From CAYMWF01 sp964394085 [NCBI: uncultured Gemmatimonadota bacterium] (GTDB lineage: Bacteria > GCA-2686955 > CAYMWF01), in assembly GCA_964394085.1 (NCBI GenBank), contig CAYMWF010000098.1, forward strand, positions 3,750 to 17,700: 13,951 bases of DNA, given 5' to 3'. Under the pieces are notes generated by a model. It was not told where the DNA came from. It saw only the letters and a program-made list of their open reading frames with translations, and ran no database searches. Below are positions 1 through 7,568 of this stretch, piece by piece (positions within the stretch are counted from its first letter, which is position 1; each line of letters starts with the position of its first letter). The position numbers and the translations under genes were made by a program.

Positions 1-137
1 CAGCCGCCGTCGACGCCTCCACCCCTAAGCCGCTGTCGACGCCTCCACCCCTAAGCCGCCGTCGACGCCTCCACCCCTAAGTCGCCGTCGACGCCTCAAC
101 CTTTCAGTCGCCGTCGACGCCTCCACCTCTCAGTCGA
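1..137. repeat. 26-bp tandem repeat ending on a stop codon
   Basis: Five consecutive 26-bp units lie at 3-28, 29-54, 55-80, 81-106 and 107-132. The first five bases of a further unit (GTCGA) lie at 133-137, inside the peptidase gene. Bases 1-2 look like the end of an earlier unit, so the array continues off the window. Every unit carries the palindrome CGTCGACG. Units 1 and 3 are identical and unit 2 differs by one base; units 4 and 5, next to the gene, are more diverged. The last three bases of unit 5 are the reverse complement of the TGA stop of the minus-strand gene. The unit length is not a multiple of three, so coding use is unlikely. Function is unknown. Confidence 0.9.
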
Positions 138-1650
138 TGGAAACCGCCCGGAGAGTTTTCAACAACGGTTCCGGATCAAGACTGTCTTCACCGCACGCCG
201 CCTGCAGCTTTTCCTTCCATCCGGTGCGGCCGCCCGGCCTTACCAGTGTATCCATGATGAAGGGAAGGAACCCCGGATCGTCCAGGCTGCCCCGCCGTGC
301 GGTGTAGCTCCCGGTGATCTGCGAAGCCATCAGTTCCGACAGCAGGTAATTCTGCGTGTAAACCGGGTGACTGATATTGAAGGTGTCAGCGGCCCAGACC
401 GGCGCCGGGGGCACTTCGATTCCAGTAATCTTATGGACGATTTCGGAGTAGCGTTCGTCCAGGTTTCCATCCGGTTCTTCATAAAGGGAAAGCTCGAACA
501 GTATGCCGGCCACCCGGCTCGCCATCGAAAGGCACTCCTTGGTCCGGTATAATCTCATCTCCTCCTCGGCGTCGGCGGCGGGGACCTTTGCGACACCCGC
601 CATGAACGACGGTCTGCGCCAGATTTCCTGCAGGACGCAGGCCACTCCTTCCCAGAAGAAGCCGGGATCGCCGTGAGCCACGATCACCGATTCGGTGTCC
701 AGGAGACTTCCGTGAAGCGCATGACCGAACTCGTGGAACATGGTTTCATACCAGATGCTGCCGTCGGTCGGATTGACCAGGATGCGGACATCGACTCCGG
801 GCTCCATGATCATCGTGAGCCCCCCGAACGGGATATCCTGCACCACCACCCTGATCGGCAGATCCTCGAGCGGCATCCCGTAGTGTTCGAGAGTCGTCTC
901 GATGGTCGTCAGGATACTGTCTTTCGGGAAGGATGAGTCAGGTATTTTGGAGAGGAAGTTCCGCCCGAAATAGCCGCTGTCCCACCTTTTGACGCTTTCG
1001 ATTCCAAGGGTGCTCCTGCACGAGTCGAGGATTCGCGCCGCCGTTTCAGCAACCCCCTCCCTCACCTGTTCGCCCAGCCCTTTCAACCATTCAACCGAAA
1101 GATCATCTCCCGACAGGCTGAAATCGGGGTAGCTCGCAAACCCGTGCTCCCGGGCTTTTTCGTTTCTTAAGCTGATGAGCTTCAACACACGGTTATAAAG
1201 CTGCTCCCCGAGGGGGGCCTCGGCCCGCCAGGCCTTCTCCCGGAACCCGCGGTCGGGCTCCCGGCGCAGGATTTCGCCTATCTCGGTTCGTGAAACCGTC
1301 TTGCCGTCGATCTTCAGCTCGAACTTGATCAATTCATCTTCGAGCTCGTTCGCCAGGGTATAGATTTCAGGCGTGAGAGAAATTTTCGTCGCCGTCCATG
1401 ATTTCTTGAACAGGCCGCACCCGGTTGCGACGAGAGGGTCGAGCCCGTCCGCTTTTTCTTCGGCCGCTTCCAGAAGGATGTCGTTTTCCGGCTGCAGAAT
1501 CGCCGCCGACATCTCCGCGAGAATTGCATTGATATCCTCGTGTTCCTCTCCGCGATACCGGTTCCAGCCTGCACGGCTCGATCTTTTGTTGAGCGCCCTG
1601 AGGGTCGAATCGAGGACGCGGAACCGTTTTTCGACTTCTTTTAAATTCAT
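130..1650 (-). CDS. M3-family-like zinc metallopeptidase (oligopeptidase)
   Basis: This is a probable zinc-dependent oligopeptidase that cleaves short peptides, most likely in the cytosol because no signal peptide is visible. The zinc motif HEFGHALHG places H306, E307 and H310 in the gluzincin HExxH arrangement. E334, in GFFWEG 28 residues after H306, fits the third zinc ligand; the M3 family usually has about the same spacing. A later His/Tyr-rich segment (H428, Y431, Y435) corresponds to the substrate-binding region that follows the zinc site in M3 enzymes. At 506 residues it is shorter than typical M3A/M3B enzymes (about 600-700), so it belongs to a compact subgroup or a distant relative. 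The ATG at 1648-1650 follows an AAGGA site 5 nt upstream. The gene is divergent from the beta-helix gene. The family call is firm; substrate and exact subfamily are not. Confidence 0.85.
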   Translation of the reverse strand: MNLKEVEKRFRVLDSTLRALNKRSSRAGWNRYRGEEHEDINAILAEMSAAILQPENDILLEAAEEKADGLDPLVATGCGLFKKSWTATKISLTPEIYTLANELEDELIKFELKIDGKTVSRTEIGEILRREPDRGFREKAWRAEAPLGEQLYNRVLKLISLRNEKAREHGFASYPDFSLSGDDLSVEWLKGLGEQVREGVAETAARILDSCRSTLGIESVKRWDSGYFGRNFLSKIPDSSFPKDSILTTIETTLEHYGMPLEDLPIRVVVQDIPFGGLTMIMEPGVDVRILVNPTDGSIWYETMFHEFGHALHGSLLDTESVIVAHGDPGFFWEGVACVLQEIWRRPSFMAGVAKVPAADAEEEMRLYRTKECLSMASRVAGILFELSLYEEPDGNLDERYSEIVHKITGIEVPPAPVWAADTFNISHPVYTQNYLLSELMASQITGSYTARRGSLDDPGFLPFIMDTLVRPGGRTGWKEKLQAACGEDSLDPEPLLKTLRAVSID

Positions 1651-1707
1651 CTTCTTCCTTTCGACTTCCCGGAGAGGAGGTGTTTATCGATTACCGCATT
1701 TTCCCCG

Positions 1708-1726
1708 CCTGGAAGCGTCTTCCAGG
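1708..1726. repeat. Perfect inverted repeat in the M3 peptidase leader
   Basis: CCTGGAAG and CTTCCAGG form perfect 8-bp arms around a 3-bp centre (CGT). The element lies 58-76 bp upstream of the minus-strand peptidase start. It could be a repressor operator or a small hairpin in the leader RNA. No run of T follows on either strand, so it does not look like a terminator. Confidence 0.5.
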
Positions 1727-1777
1727 GAGCCCCTCCCGCTGACGCTCCTCTCCCGCATGGATGCTTCATCATTCAGC

Positions 1778-1806
1778 AGGCTATCACAAGCCGCATCCGC
1801 GCACAA
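1778..1806 (-). promoter_or_regulatory. Candidate sigma-70-type promoter of the M3 peptidase gene
   Basis: On the minus strand TTGTGC (1801-1806) and TAGCCT (1778-1783) are separated by 17 bp, with TG one base upstream of the -10 (extended -10). The -10 is a weak match. It would give a leader of about 120 nt containing the inverted repeat at 1708-1726. Confidence 0.3.
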
Positions 1807-2004
1807 CCGGTCGATTTCGGGGCCGGCTCCGAATTCGCGTCCGCCGGCGAGACGAACCATTCAGCCAACCATGGAATATTTTAAACGAGCCTTCGCAAGC
1901 CACCTGGAGTATCTCCTGTGTTCCCTTACCGCAGGTTCGCCGCCGGCCTGAAGGGCTCCCGAATCAGCGTTTCCGGCGAGATAATCAACAATACTAATGA
2001 ACTA

Positions 2005-2032
2005 TTGAAATTCTCCGATAAATCTGTATAGT
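2005..2032 (+). promoter_or_regulatory. Candidate sigma-70-type promoter of the beta-helix gene
   Basis: TTGAAA (2005-2010) and TATAGT (2027-2032) are spaced by 16 bp in an AT-rich stretch 87 bp before the start codon. The palindrome TGATCGATCA at 2077-2086 lies in the resulting leader and could be a regulatory site. The match is good by eye, but promoter consensus in this lineage is unknown. Confidence 0.45.
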
Positions 2033-2118
2033 AAAAATGCGGATTGGTGAATCATCGCTGAATCGCGAGAAAACTTTGATCGATCATTTAAATTCAGACT
2101 CCTAACAGGGAGAAATAG

Positions 2119-4740
2119 ATGAATCAGCGAATATGCCTCGTTCTTTCTGCCGTCCTATTAATTTCCGGCGGCTGTTGTTCTGCTTTTGCAGGCTTTCTGC
2201 CGGTTCCATCAGAGTTCTCCACACTCCAGGCGGCTGTCGATGCGTCATTCGACGGCGATGTCGTCCTGGTGGCGCCTGGCGTTTACAAGGGCGATGGCAA
2301 CTGCAATGTCGAGATAGGGCTCTACAGGGATATCGTCATTCTGTCGGAAGCCGGGGCCGAAGAAACCATAATCGACTGCGAGGGTGATGGACGCGGTTTT
2401 CTGTTCAGCAACTGCCAGTCGGAATTGATCGGTTTCACGGTGATCAACGGCGCGAATAACGATTTCGGCGGCGGAATTCTCTGCGACAATGCCATTCCGC
2501 ATATCATAGACTGCGTTATCAAGAATAATCGGGCTTCTCTCGGCGGAGGCGGAATCGCAGGGCTCGAGCATTCCTGGCCGCTGCTTTACAGCTGCGTTCT
2601 CGATTCGAACGTAGTAGAGGACCCTGTGGCCGGAAAAGGGGGCGGTCTTTTCTTCGAGGGAGACGGTAACTCGTCTCCATCAATCCAGAGCTGTTTCATC
2701 CGCGGAAATACCGCCCGCATGGGAGGCGGGCTTTTTCTCGAACTCTTCGGTCCGATCAAATTGATATCAATCATAAATACGGCGTTTTTCGACAACGGCG
2801 CCATCCAGGGCGGCGCAGCGTATATTGCCGATTCTCCACCCACCTTCACGAACTGCACCATGGTTGCAAACAGGTCGCGTGAAGGGGGCGCTCTCTTCAT
2901 CGGAGCAGAGGCACGGCCCAGCTTCCTAAACAGTATCGCGTGGAATAATCTCGAAGACGGTATTCCCGGGCAGTTCGCTCCGGGTTCGGCATCCATACTC
3001 GTTGAATATTCCGACGTGGAGGGGGGCTGGCAGGGTGAGGGTAACATAAACGTGGATCCCATGTTCGTCGATCAGGACGGCGCGAACCTTCATCTCTCCG
3101 TCGATTCTCCCTGCATAAACGCCGGGTCGAATCAATGGCGCCGGGTCATCAACGATATAGACCTGGATGTAAGGCCTGATCCTTCCTCCGGCATCCCAGA
3201 TATGGGAGTCGATGAATACTGCTTCGTGAAGGCCGCGAGACCGAAAGAAGACGGCATGCGCCGCACGCTTCCTCCTCGAAAACCCCACGCGACGGGGCCG
3301 CGTTTACTCCGGCCCGCAACAGACACCCCCGACACCCTGCTCGTCCCCGCGGAATATTCATCGATCCGGGAAGCGATCGAAGCGTCCGTCGACGGCGACC
3401 TGATCCTGGTGTCGCCCGGGACCTATTACGAGCATGATCTCGACTTCGGAGGGCGCCGGATCGAGGTGCGCGGTGATTCAGGTGCAGCTTCGACCGTTAT
3501 CGATTGTCAGAGTGCGGGAAGGGGCTTCTTCTTCGGAAACGGCGAATCGTACGATTCACGGCTGACCGGTTTCACGATCCGCAGCGGTTATGTTTTGGCC
3601 GACGGCGGCGCCGTGGCCTGCATAGGCTCCTCCCCGACTTTCGAAGGAAACATCTTCGAGTTGAACGGCGCTGCGGCCCACAACGGCGGCGGAATGTTCT
3701 GCTCCGGCGGCTCTTCCCCGAAGTTGACCGGCTGCGAGTTCAGGGGCAACCGCTCCATATACTTCGGAGGAGGTATGCACTGCAGGAATGAATCTTCTCC
3801 GGAGATATCCGAATGCCTGTTTATCGATAATATGTCGGGCTACGGGCGGGAAGAGGGAGGCGGACTTTACTGCACGGCCGGCTCTTCTCCCATTATCAAA
3901 AAATGCGAGTTCGAAAGAAATACCGGTTTGTATGGCGGTGCGATCTGCAGCAAGGACCACTCGTCGCCTGTTATTGAGGAGTGTTTGATCTCAGAGAACT
4001 ACGCCTACAAAGCGGGCGGCGGCATCGCGGCAATGTTCAACTCTTATCCCGAAATCCGTTACTGCACGATCGTCAACAATATTGCCTCACGCAATGCGAC
4101 GTTCGGATACGATACGGGCGGCGGCATATTCTGCGCATATTATTCCTCGCCGGACATCGTTGGAAATATCCTGTTGGGCAACATTGCTTTCAACGGCGGC
4201 GGCATCGACTGCACGGCGTTCTCTTCTCCCTCGATAGTCAACTGCATTATCGCGGAGAACATCGGAGACACGGACGGCGGAGGTTTACGGGTGAGCGGCG
4301 GATGCGCTCCGGAACTCATCCACAGCACCCTGACGGGCAACATCGCGTATTCGGACAACTTCCCGAACCAGGGGCACGGCGGCGGGATTCGTGTCAACAG
4401 TTCGACGCTGCAAATCGTCAATTCGATTGTCTGGGGAAACAGCGCCAGGTTCGCTGGAAACGAAATCTACGTCTCCTCCGGGGAGGTAACCGCCAGCTAC
4501 TCGGATATCGGAGAAGGATGGCCCGGATTAGGTAATATCGATGCGGATCCTCTGTTTATCGATCCGGAAAAGCAGGATTTTCATATAGCGGAGGATTCTC
4601 CCTGTGTAGACGTCGCCCTTACCATCGAAGACATCATATGCGATGTGGATCGCGAGTTGCGACCGGACCCGCTCACCGGAAAATCCGAAATCGGCGCGGA
4701 CGAAGTGAGCCAGGGGAGCTTCTGCGACGATAAGTATTAA
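2119..4740 (+). CDS. Exported two-module right-handed beta-helix protein (POMP-like repeats)
   Basis: This is an 873-residue exported protein of unknown binding partner. A signal peptide spans about residues 1-24, with a likely cut after AFA; SGGC at 16-19 also allows a lipoprotein reading. Two tandem modules follow, roughly 27-365 and 408-862. Each opens with the beta-helix cap pattern VP-x-E-[FY]-S and GD-x-x-LV-x-PG-x-Y. Each continues with IDC..GRGF.F..N and GFT, then coils with GGG and F-x-x-N or C-x-[FI] motifs like chlamydial Pmp repeats, and ends with SP-C-[IV]-[ND] followed by an RPDP segment and G-[VA]-DE, as in choice-of-anchor Q proteins. A basic, proline-rich linker (about 368-405) joins them. 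There is no FlgD-like or type IX sorting tail. The ATG is preceded by GGGAG 6 nt upstream. Beta-helices often bind or cleave polysaccharide, but I see no catalytic signature, so an adhesin or surface role is equally possible. Confidence 0.85.
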   Translation: MNQRICLVLSAVLLISGGCCSAFAGFLPVPSEFSTLQAAVDASFDGDVVLVAPGVYKGDGNCNVEIGLYRDIVILSEAGAEETIIDCEGDGRGFLFSNCQSELIGFTVINGANNDFGGGILCDNAIPHIIDCVIKNNRASLGGGGIAGLEHSWPLLYSCVLDSNVVEDPVAGKGGGLFFEGDGNSSPSIQSCFIRGNTARMGGGLFLELFGPIKLISIINTAFFDNGAIQGGAAYIADSPPTFTNCTMVANRSREGGALFIGAEARPSFLNSIAWNNLEDGIPGQFAPGSASILVEYSDVEGGWQGEGNINVDPMFVDQDGANLHLSVDSPCINAGSNQWRRVINDIDLDVRPDPSSGIPDMGVDEYCFVKAARPKEDGMRRTLPPRKPHATGPRLLRPATDTPDTLLVPAEYSSIREAIEASVDGDLILVSPGTYYEHDLDFGGRRIEVRGDSGAASTVIDCQSAGRGFFFGNGESYDSRLTGFTIRSGYVLADGGAVACIGSSPTFEGNIFELNGAAAHNGGGMFCSGGSSPKLTGCEFRGNRSIYFGGGMHCRNESSPEISECLFIDNMSGYGREEGGGLYCTAGSSPIIKKCEFERNTGLYGGAICSKDHSSPVIEECLISENYAYKAGGGIAAMFNSYPEIRYCTIVNNIASRNATFGYDTGGGIFCAYYSSPDIVGNILLGNIAFNGGGIDCTAFSSPSIVNCIIAENIGDTDGGGLRVSGGCAPELIHSTLTGNIAYSDNFPNQGHGGGIRVNSSTLQIVNSIVWGNSARFAGNEIYVSSGEVTASYSDIGEGWPGLGNIDADPLFIDPEKQDFHIAEDSPCVDVALTIEDIICDVDRELRPDPLTGKSEIGADEVSQGSFCDDKY

Positions 4741-4788
4741 AACAGGGACGGATATAATCTTCACCGGGCATCAGACCTGCCCCTGTTT
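4740..4788 (+). terminator. Inverted repeat just after the beta-helix stop codon
   Basis: AAACAGGG (4740-4747) and CCCTGTTT (4781-4788) form perfect 8-bp arms around a 33-nt loop, beginning on the last base of the stop codon. The long loop and the absence of a clean T run make it a weak terminator or an mRNA 3'-end structure. The stronger hairpin follows at 4829. Confidence 0.3.
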
Positions 4789-4828
4789 CTGCACCTTTCT
4801 GCTGCGACTCGCTGTTTCCGTACATGTT

Positions 4829-4859
4829 AACCCCGCCGGCCTCTCAACCGGCGGGGTTT
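4829..4859. terminator. Intrinsic terminator between convergent genes
   Basis: AACCCCGCCGG (4829-4839) pairs perfectly with CCGGCGGGGTT (4848-4858) around an 8-nt loop and runs into TTT. It sits between the stop of the plus-strand beta-helix gene (4740) and the stop of the minus-strand PDZ gene (4897). The terminal A:T pairs make it usable in both directions, although the T run is short on both strands. Confidence 0.75.
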
Positions 4860-4896
4860 CCAGTTCCCAGAGTTGAATCGCAGCCGGGCGACTGCG

Positions 4897-6189
4897 TCAA
4901 AGAGCGTTATCTTCGCCGGGAAAACCACCGGGCGCGAAAATCTTCATCTTTTTAATGCCTTCCACCTCATCCTTCATGAGCTCACACTCGATTTTCATCT
5001 TTTTGCATTCGTCCTGCAGGCCCTGCAGATTGTGCTTCTTGAGGTTCTCCAGAAGCATCTTCGAATCGAGTAACATCTCATCGTCACCGTCCAGAAGTAT
5101 CTTCACCTGGCCGTCATCCACCGAAATTTCCACCTTCTCCTCGATATCCTCGATATCCGATTCGGCGATTTTCACATTCAGTTTCTTGGATTTTCCTTCC
5201 CTGATGACATTGACCTCGACCTTTTCTCCGGCGTCGCAGAACTCAAGCGCCTCGGGAATATCCTCCACCTCCTCGATCTTCGTCGCTCCGATCGTTATGA
5301 TTATATCGTCGACCTTCATGCCCGCTTTTTCAGCCGGAAGATCATCGAACACTTCCAGAACTCTCACGCCGTGTTTGACGCCGTGTTTCTCCATATCTTT
5401 TTCACCGAGCGGTTCCGCCAGGATGCCGAGTTTCTTCCTGTTTCCCGTCAAATACTTGTATACGAAAACATTGCCGGGCAGGTTGTTTTCGAAAAGCAGC
5501 GGAAAATCGAAACTTTTCTCTCCCAGCGTTACATCGAACTTCTTCAGTTCGCCGTCCCGGGACACGGTCAGAGGAACTTCCGTTTCGGGTTTGTAGCTGT
5601 TCAGCATCTTGGTAAGCTGGTCGATGGTGAACATCTTGACGCCGTCGAAAGCGAGGATGACGTCGCCGTCTTCCATCCCTGCTTTTTCAGCCGGACCGTC
5701 GTCCACGGTCTCGGTTACGATGATGCCGTGATCGGAGTCGACTTTCAGCTTCTTGCGTTTCTCCTCCGAAAGTTCGCCGAGGATGACGCCGACGAAAGCT
5801 TTTTTAGCGACAGCGGGTTCCTTGCTTTCGCCGAGAGGGAACTTGAATTTCTTCTTCTTTCCGTCCCGGAACACTTCGAGCTTGACGGTCTCTCCCGGAT
5901 TACGCAGCGCGAGCATCTTGCCGAGCTGGTTCGATGTGTAAACGGGGTCTCCGTCGAGTGAAAGGAGCAGATCGCCCTTTTTGAGTCCCGCCTTCCGGGC
6001 TGATCCGTCTTTCACGGTATCCGAAACGAGAATGCCGTATCCGCCGTCGAACCCGAGTTCTCGAATTTCAGCGACGTCGAGCTCTTCCGAATACACGCCG
6101 ATGAAAGCTTTACCTCCGGCCGTCGACGGGGTAACGGCGCCGAAGAGGAACAGGAATGTCGCCAGGGCAAATACCATAATTTTAACCAT
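4897..6189 (-). CDS. Exported triple-PDZ protein without a protease domain
   Basis: This 430-residue protein probably binds unfolded or C-terminal peptides outside the cytoplasm. A signal peptide covers about residues 1-25 (PSTA then GGKAF). Three PDZ domains follow at about 27-118, 128-222 and 252-345. Each has the order G-[IV]-x-[VI]-x-x, then an AGL/AGM-K-GD/DD core (KAGLKKGDLLL, KAGMEDGDVIL, KAGMKVDDIII) and a closing R-[DE]-G-K/E strand. The tail (about 350-430) is acidic, then helical with a coiled-coil look and two Cys; no function is recognised there. There is no trypsin-like, S41 or M50 catalytic domain, unlike DegP, Ctp or RseP. The ATG is preceded by AAGGAG. The gene lies 24 bp after the predicted anti-sigma gene and is surely in the same operon as the ECF sigma factor, which suggests a role as stress sensor or effector. 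Confidence 0.85.
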   Translation of the reverse strand: MVKIMVFALATFLFLFGAVTPSTAGGKAFIGVYSEELDVAEIRELGFDGGYGILVSDTVKDGSARKAGLKKGDLLLSLDGDPVYTSNQLGKMLALRNPGETVKLEVFRDGKKKKFKFPLGESKEPAVAKKAFVGVILGELSEEKRKKLKVDSDHGIIVTETVDDGPAEKAGMEDGDVILAFDGVKMFTIDQLTKMLNSYKPETEVPLTVSRDGELKKFDVTLGEKSFDFPLLFENNLPGNVFVYKYLTGNRKKLGILAEPLGEKDMEKHGVKHGVRVLEVFDDLPAEKAGMKVDDIIITIGATKIEEVEDIPEALEFCDAGEKVEVNVIREGKSKKLNVKIAESDIEDIEEKVEISVDDGQVKILLDGDDEMLLDSKMLLENLKKHNLQGLQDECKKMKIECELMKDEVEGIKKMKIFAPGGFPGEDNAL

Positions 6190-6213
6190 TTTCTTCTCCT
6201 TTCAGGTGCCGGA

Positions 6214-6714
6214 TCAGTAGCTTGCGAAAGAGTATTCCACGTCTCCGGGCCTTTCGAATTCAGATACGATCATCACCGACTCATCTTTGGGTGAACTGTA
6301 TTTTCTGATGATGTAGGCTTTTTCTTCCTTGTAGAGCGAGGGTTCGATTTTCCGGGCCAGGCCGGGGTGAAAGATAGAGGTGTACGGCATCGACTCCAGC
6401 CGGGGCGAACGGCCTGCGAAGCTGCCGCCGATCGAAGCCGGGATCGTCTCCACGGGTTCCGTGAGCACGGGATAAGAATCTTCGAAGGCTGCGAGAGCGT
6501 GCAGATCGTAAGCCAGCCGGGGAAAGGTAACGAGCGAAATGCTGAAAACGGCAAGGAGCGCGGCGGCGCTCATGGCCAGTTGCAGCTTAAGGCGGTACTT
6601 GCGCGCCGGTTCGAAGAAATCGTTGAGAAGGTTTCTTCTCAGCTCATGTTCGAAATCAGGATCTTCGATTCGGGGCGTTTCCATCGCCATCAGTTTTTCT
6701 TCAAACGTTTTCAC
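6214..6714 (-). CDS. Single-pass membrane protein, predicted anti-sigma factor
   Basis: This 166-residue protein has a charged N-terminal cytoplasmic region (about 1-43), one hydrophobic membrane segment (about 44-64, LQLAMSAAALLAVFSISLVTF-like) and a periplasmic domain of about 100 residues with no recognised fold. The layout and position match membrane anti-sigma factors: it overlaps the 3' end of the ECF sigma gene by 14 nt. The zinc-binding HxxxCxxC motif of ZAS-type anti-sigma factors is absent, so the assignment rests on context and topology. The start is GTG (6712-6714), chosen because GAGGAG lies 7 nt upstream; later in-frame ATG codons at residues 9 and 11 have no comparable site. 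The overlap suggests translational coupling. An unrelated membrane protein cannot be excluded. Confidence 0.7.
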   Translation of the reverse strand: MKTFEEKLMAMETPRIEDPDFEHELRRNLLNDFFEPARKYRLKLQLAMSAAALLAVFSISLVTFPRLAYDLHALAAFEDSYPVLTEPVETIPASIGGSFAGRSPRLESMPYTSIFHPGLARKIEPSLYKEEKAYIIRKYSSPKDESVMIVSEFERPGDVEYSFASY

Positions 6715-7261
6715 TCATCGGCTCCTCGGTAAGCGCTTTTCTCAGTTTTTCAAGGATGCGGGACAATCGCACTTTCAGCGTTCCTTCTTTCTTGTTGAAG
6801 ATCTGGGCCAGCTCCCGGTAGGAGAGCTTTTCGAAAAATCTCAGGACGATCAGATTCTGATCGTCTACCGGTAGAGAACGGATCCGGTTTTTGACCGCGT
6901 TGTAATCGGGCTCGTCGTCATTCGACGGAGGCGGTTCGGAGAACTGCTCGTGCAGGATCAGCTCGCGCAGCTTTTCGTCCCTGCGGCGGTTTCTGTAATA
7001 CTGGTTGACTTCGTTCATGGCTATCCGGTAGAGCCAGCTTGAAAACGATCTCCTGCGAGAGTCGACGAAGTAGAACAGCCTCAGCCCTTTCATAGCCTTG
7101 TAGAATACGTTTGAGACGACTTCGCGACGGGTTTCGGCGTCCGGGACGCGGTGAAAAACGAAACTGTTGATTTTCGGAAAGTATTCGCGATACAGGGCAT
7201 CGAATTCGGCGAGGTCGTTTCGGGCTCTCAGAACTCGCTCCCTCTCCGCATCTCTTTCCAT
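6701..7261 (-). CDS. ECF-family RNA polymerase sigma factor
   Basis: This 186-residue group 4 sigma factor directs RNA polymerase to a small regulon. Region 2 spans about 17-92, with LAEFDALYREYFPKI as the start of region 2.1 and the promoter-melting and -10-binding part around SSWLYRIAMNEVNQYYRNRRR. Region 4 spans about 123-178, with the helix-turn-helix LSYRELAQIFNKKEGTLKV contacting the -35 element. Regions 1.1 and 3 are absent, as is usual for ECF factors. The ATG (7259-7261) follows AAAGGGAA. It is the first gene of a three-gene operon with a membrane protein and a triple-PDZ exported protein. A candidate ECF-type promoter at 7421-7449 suggests autoregulation. The family call is secure; the ECF subgroup and signal are unknown. 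Confidence 0.92.
   Translation of the reverse strand: MERDAERERVLRARNDLAEFDALYREYFPKINSFVFHRVPDAETRREVVSNVFYKAMKGLRLFYFVDSRRRSFSSWLYRIAMNEVNQYYRNRRRDEKLRELILHEQFSEPPPSNDDEPDYNAVKNRIRSLPVDDQNLIVLRFFEKLSYRELAQIFNKKEGTLKVRLSRILEKLRKALTEEPMSENV
6722..6727 (-). promoter_or_regulatory. Ribosome binding site selecting a GTG start
   Basis: On the minus strand GAGGAG lies 7 nt before the GTG at 6712-6714, inside the last codons of the sigma factor gene. It fixes the start of the overlapping membrane-protein gene and implies translational coupling. Confidence 0.65.
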
Positions 7262-7420
7262 TCCGTTCCCTTTCGCGTTTCAGTCGTCGCCGGTCAGGCT
7301 GAACGTTCCTCCGCTGAACTATGAAGGCGGAAGGCTCCATGCCGCCAGCAACAGTGGTAGCATCGGGAGTGACTTCTAATCCTGGAGGGTGAGACCGGAG
7401 CCCGCCGCCTCGTCTACTAC

Positions 7421-7449
7421 ATATAACGCCGGGAAGAAAAAAAGTTACA
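7421..7449 (-). promoter_or_regulatory. Candidate ECF-type promoter of the sigma operon
   Basis: On the minus strand TGTAAC (7444-7449), followed by a T-run, lies 15 bp upstream of CGTTAT (7423-7428). This resembles the general ECF pattern of an AAC-containing -35 and a CGT-containing -10. It is in the AT-rich patch upstream of the sigma gene and would give a leader of about 150 nt. The match is by eye only. Confidence 0.4.
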
Positions 7450-7568
7450 AATCTACGGCATATTTTTTTAGAGGAAGGCGAAAAATCCCGATTCAGCTCC
7501 TGGATTGAGTTTGAATTCCCGCAGGACGGTCCGGGTCAGCAGAATTTTAATCCCGCAGGAAGGTGAAG

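Larger units (their letters stand above)
1651..2118. other. Divergent intergenic spacer of 468 bp
   Basis: No convincing gene is seen here; the open frames look like low-complexity shadows without ribosome binding sites. The spacer separates the divergent M3 peptidase and beta-helix genes. It contains candidate promoters in both directions, an 8-bp perfect inverted repeat at 1708-1726 and a 10-bp palindrome TGATCGATCA at 2077-2086. The right end, from about 1980, is clearly more AT-rich than the rest, as expected of a promoter region. Confidence 0.6.

Noticed and set aside
1-132. CRISPR array for the 26-bp repeat
   Set aside because: Units are directly adjacent with no unique spacers between them, and no cas gene is nearby.
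1373-1997. Plus-strand frames extending from inside the M3 peptidase into the divergent spacer
   Set aside because: They are antisense to a well-supported gene, are Ser/Arg/Pro-rich and lack start signals; they are shadow frames.
3385-3400. GTCGACGGCGAC in the beta-helix gene, similar to the 26-bp repeat core
   Set aside because: It encodes the conserved V-D-G-D of the cap motif and matches only the short palindromic core; coincidence in GC-rich DNA is sufficient.
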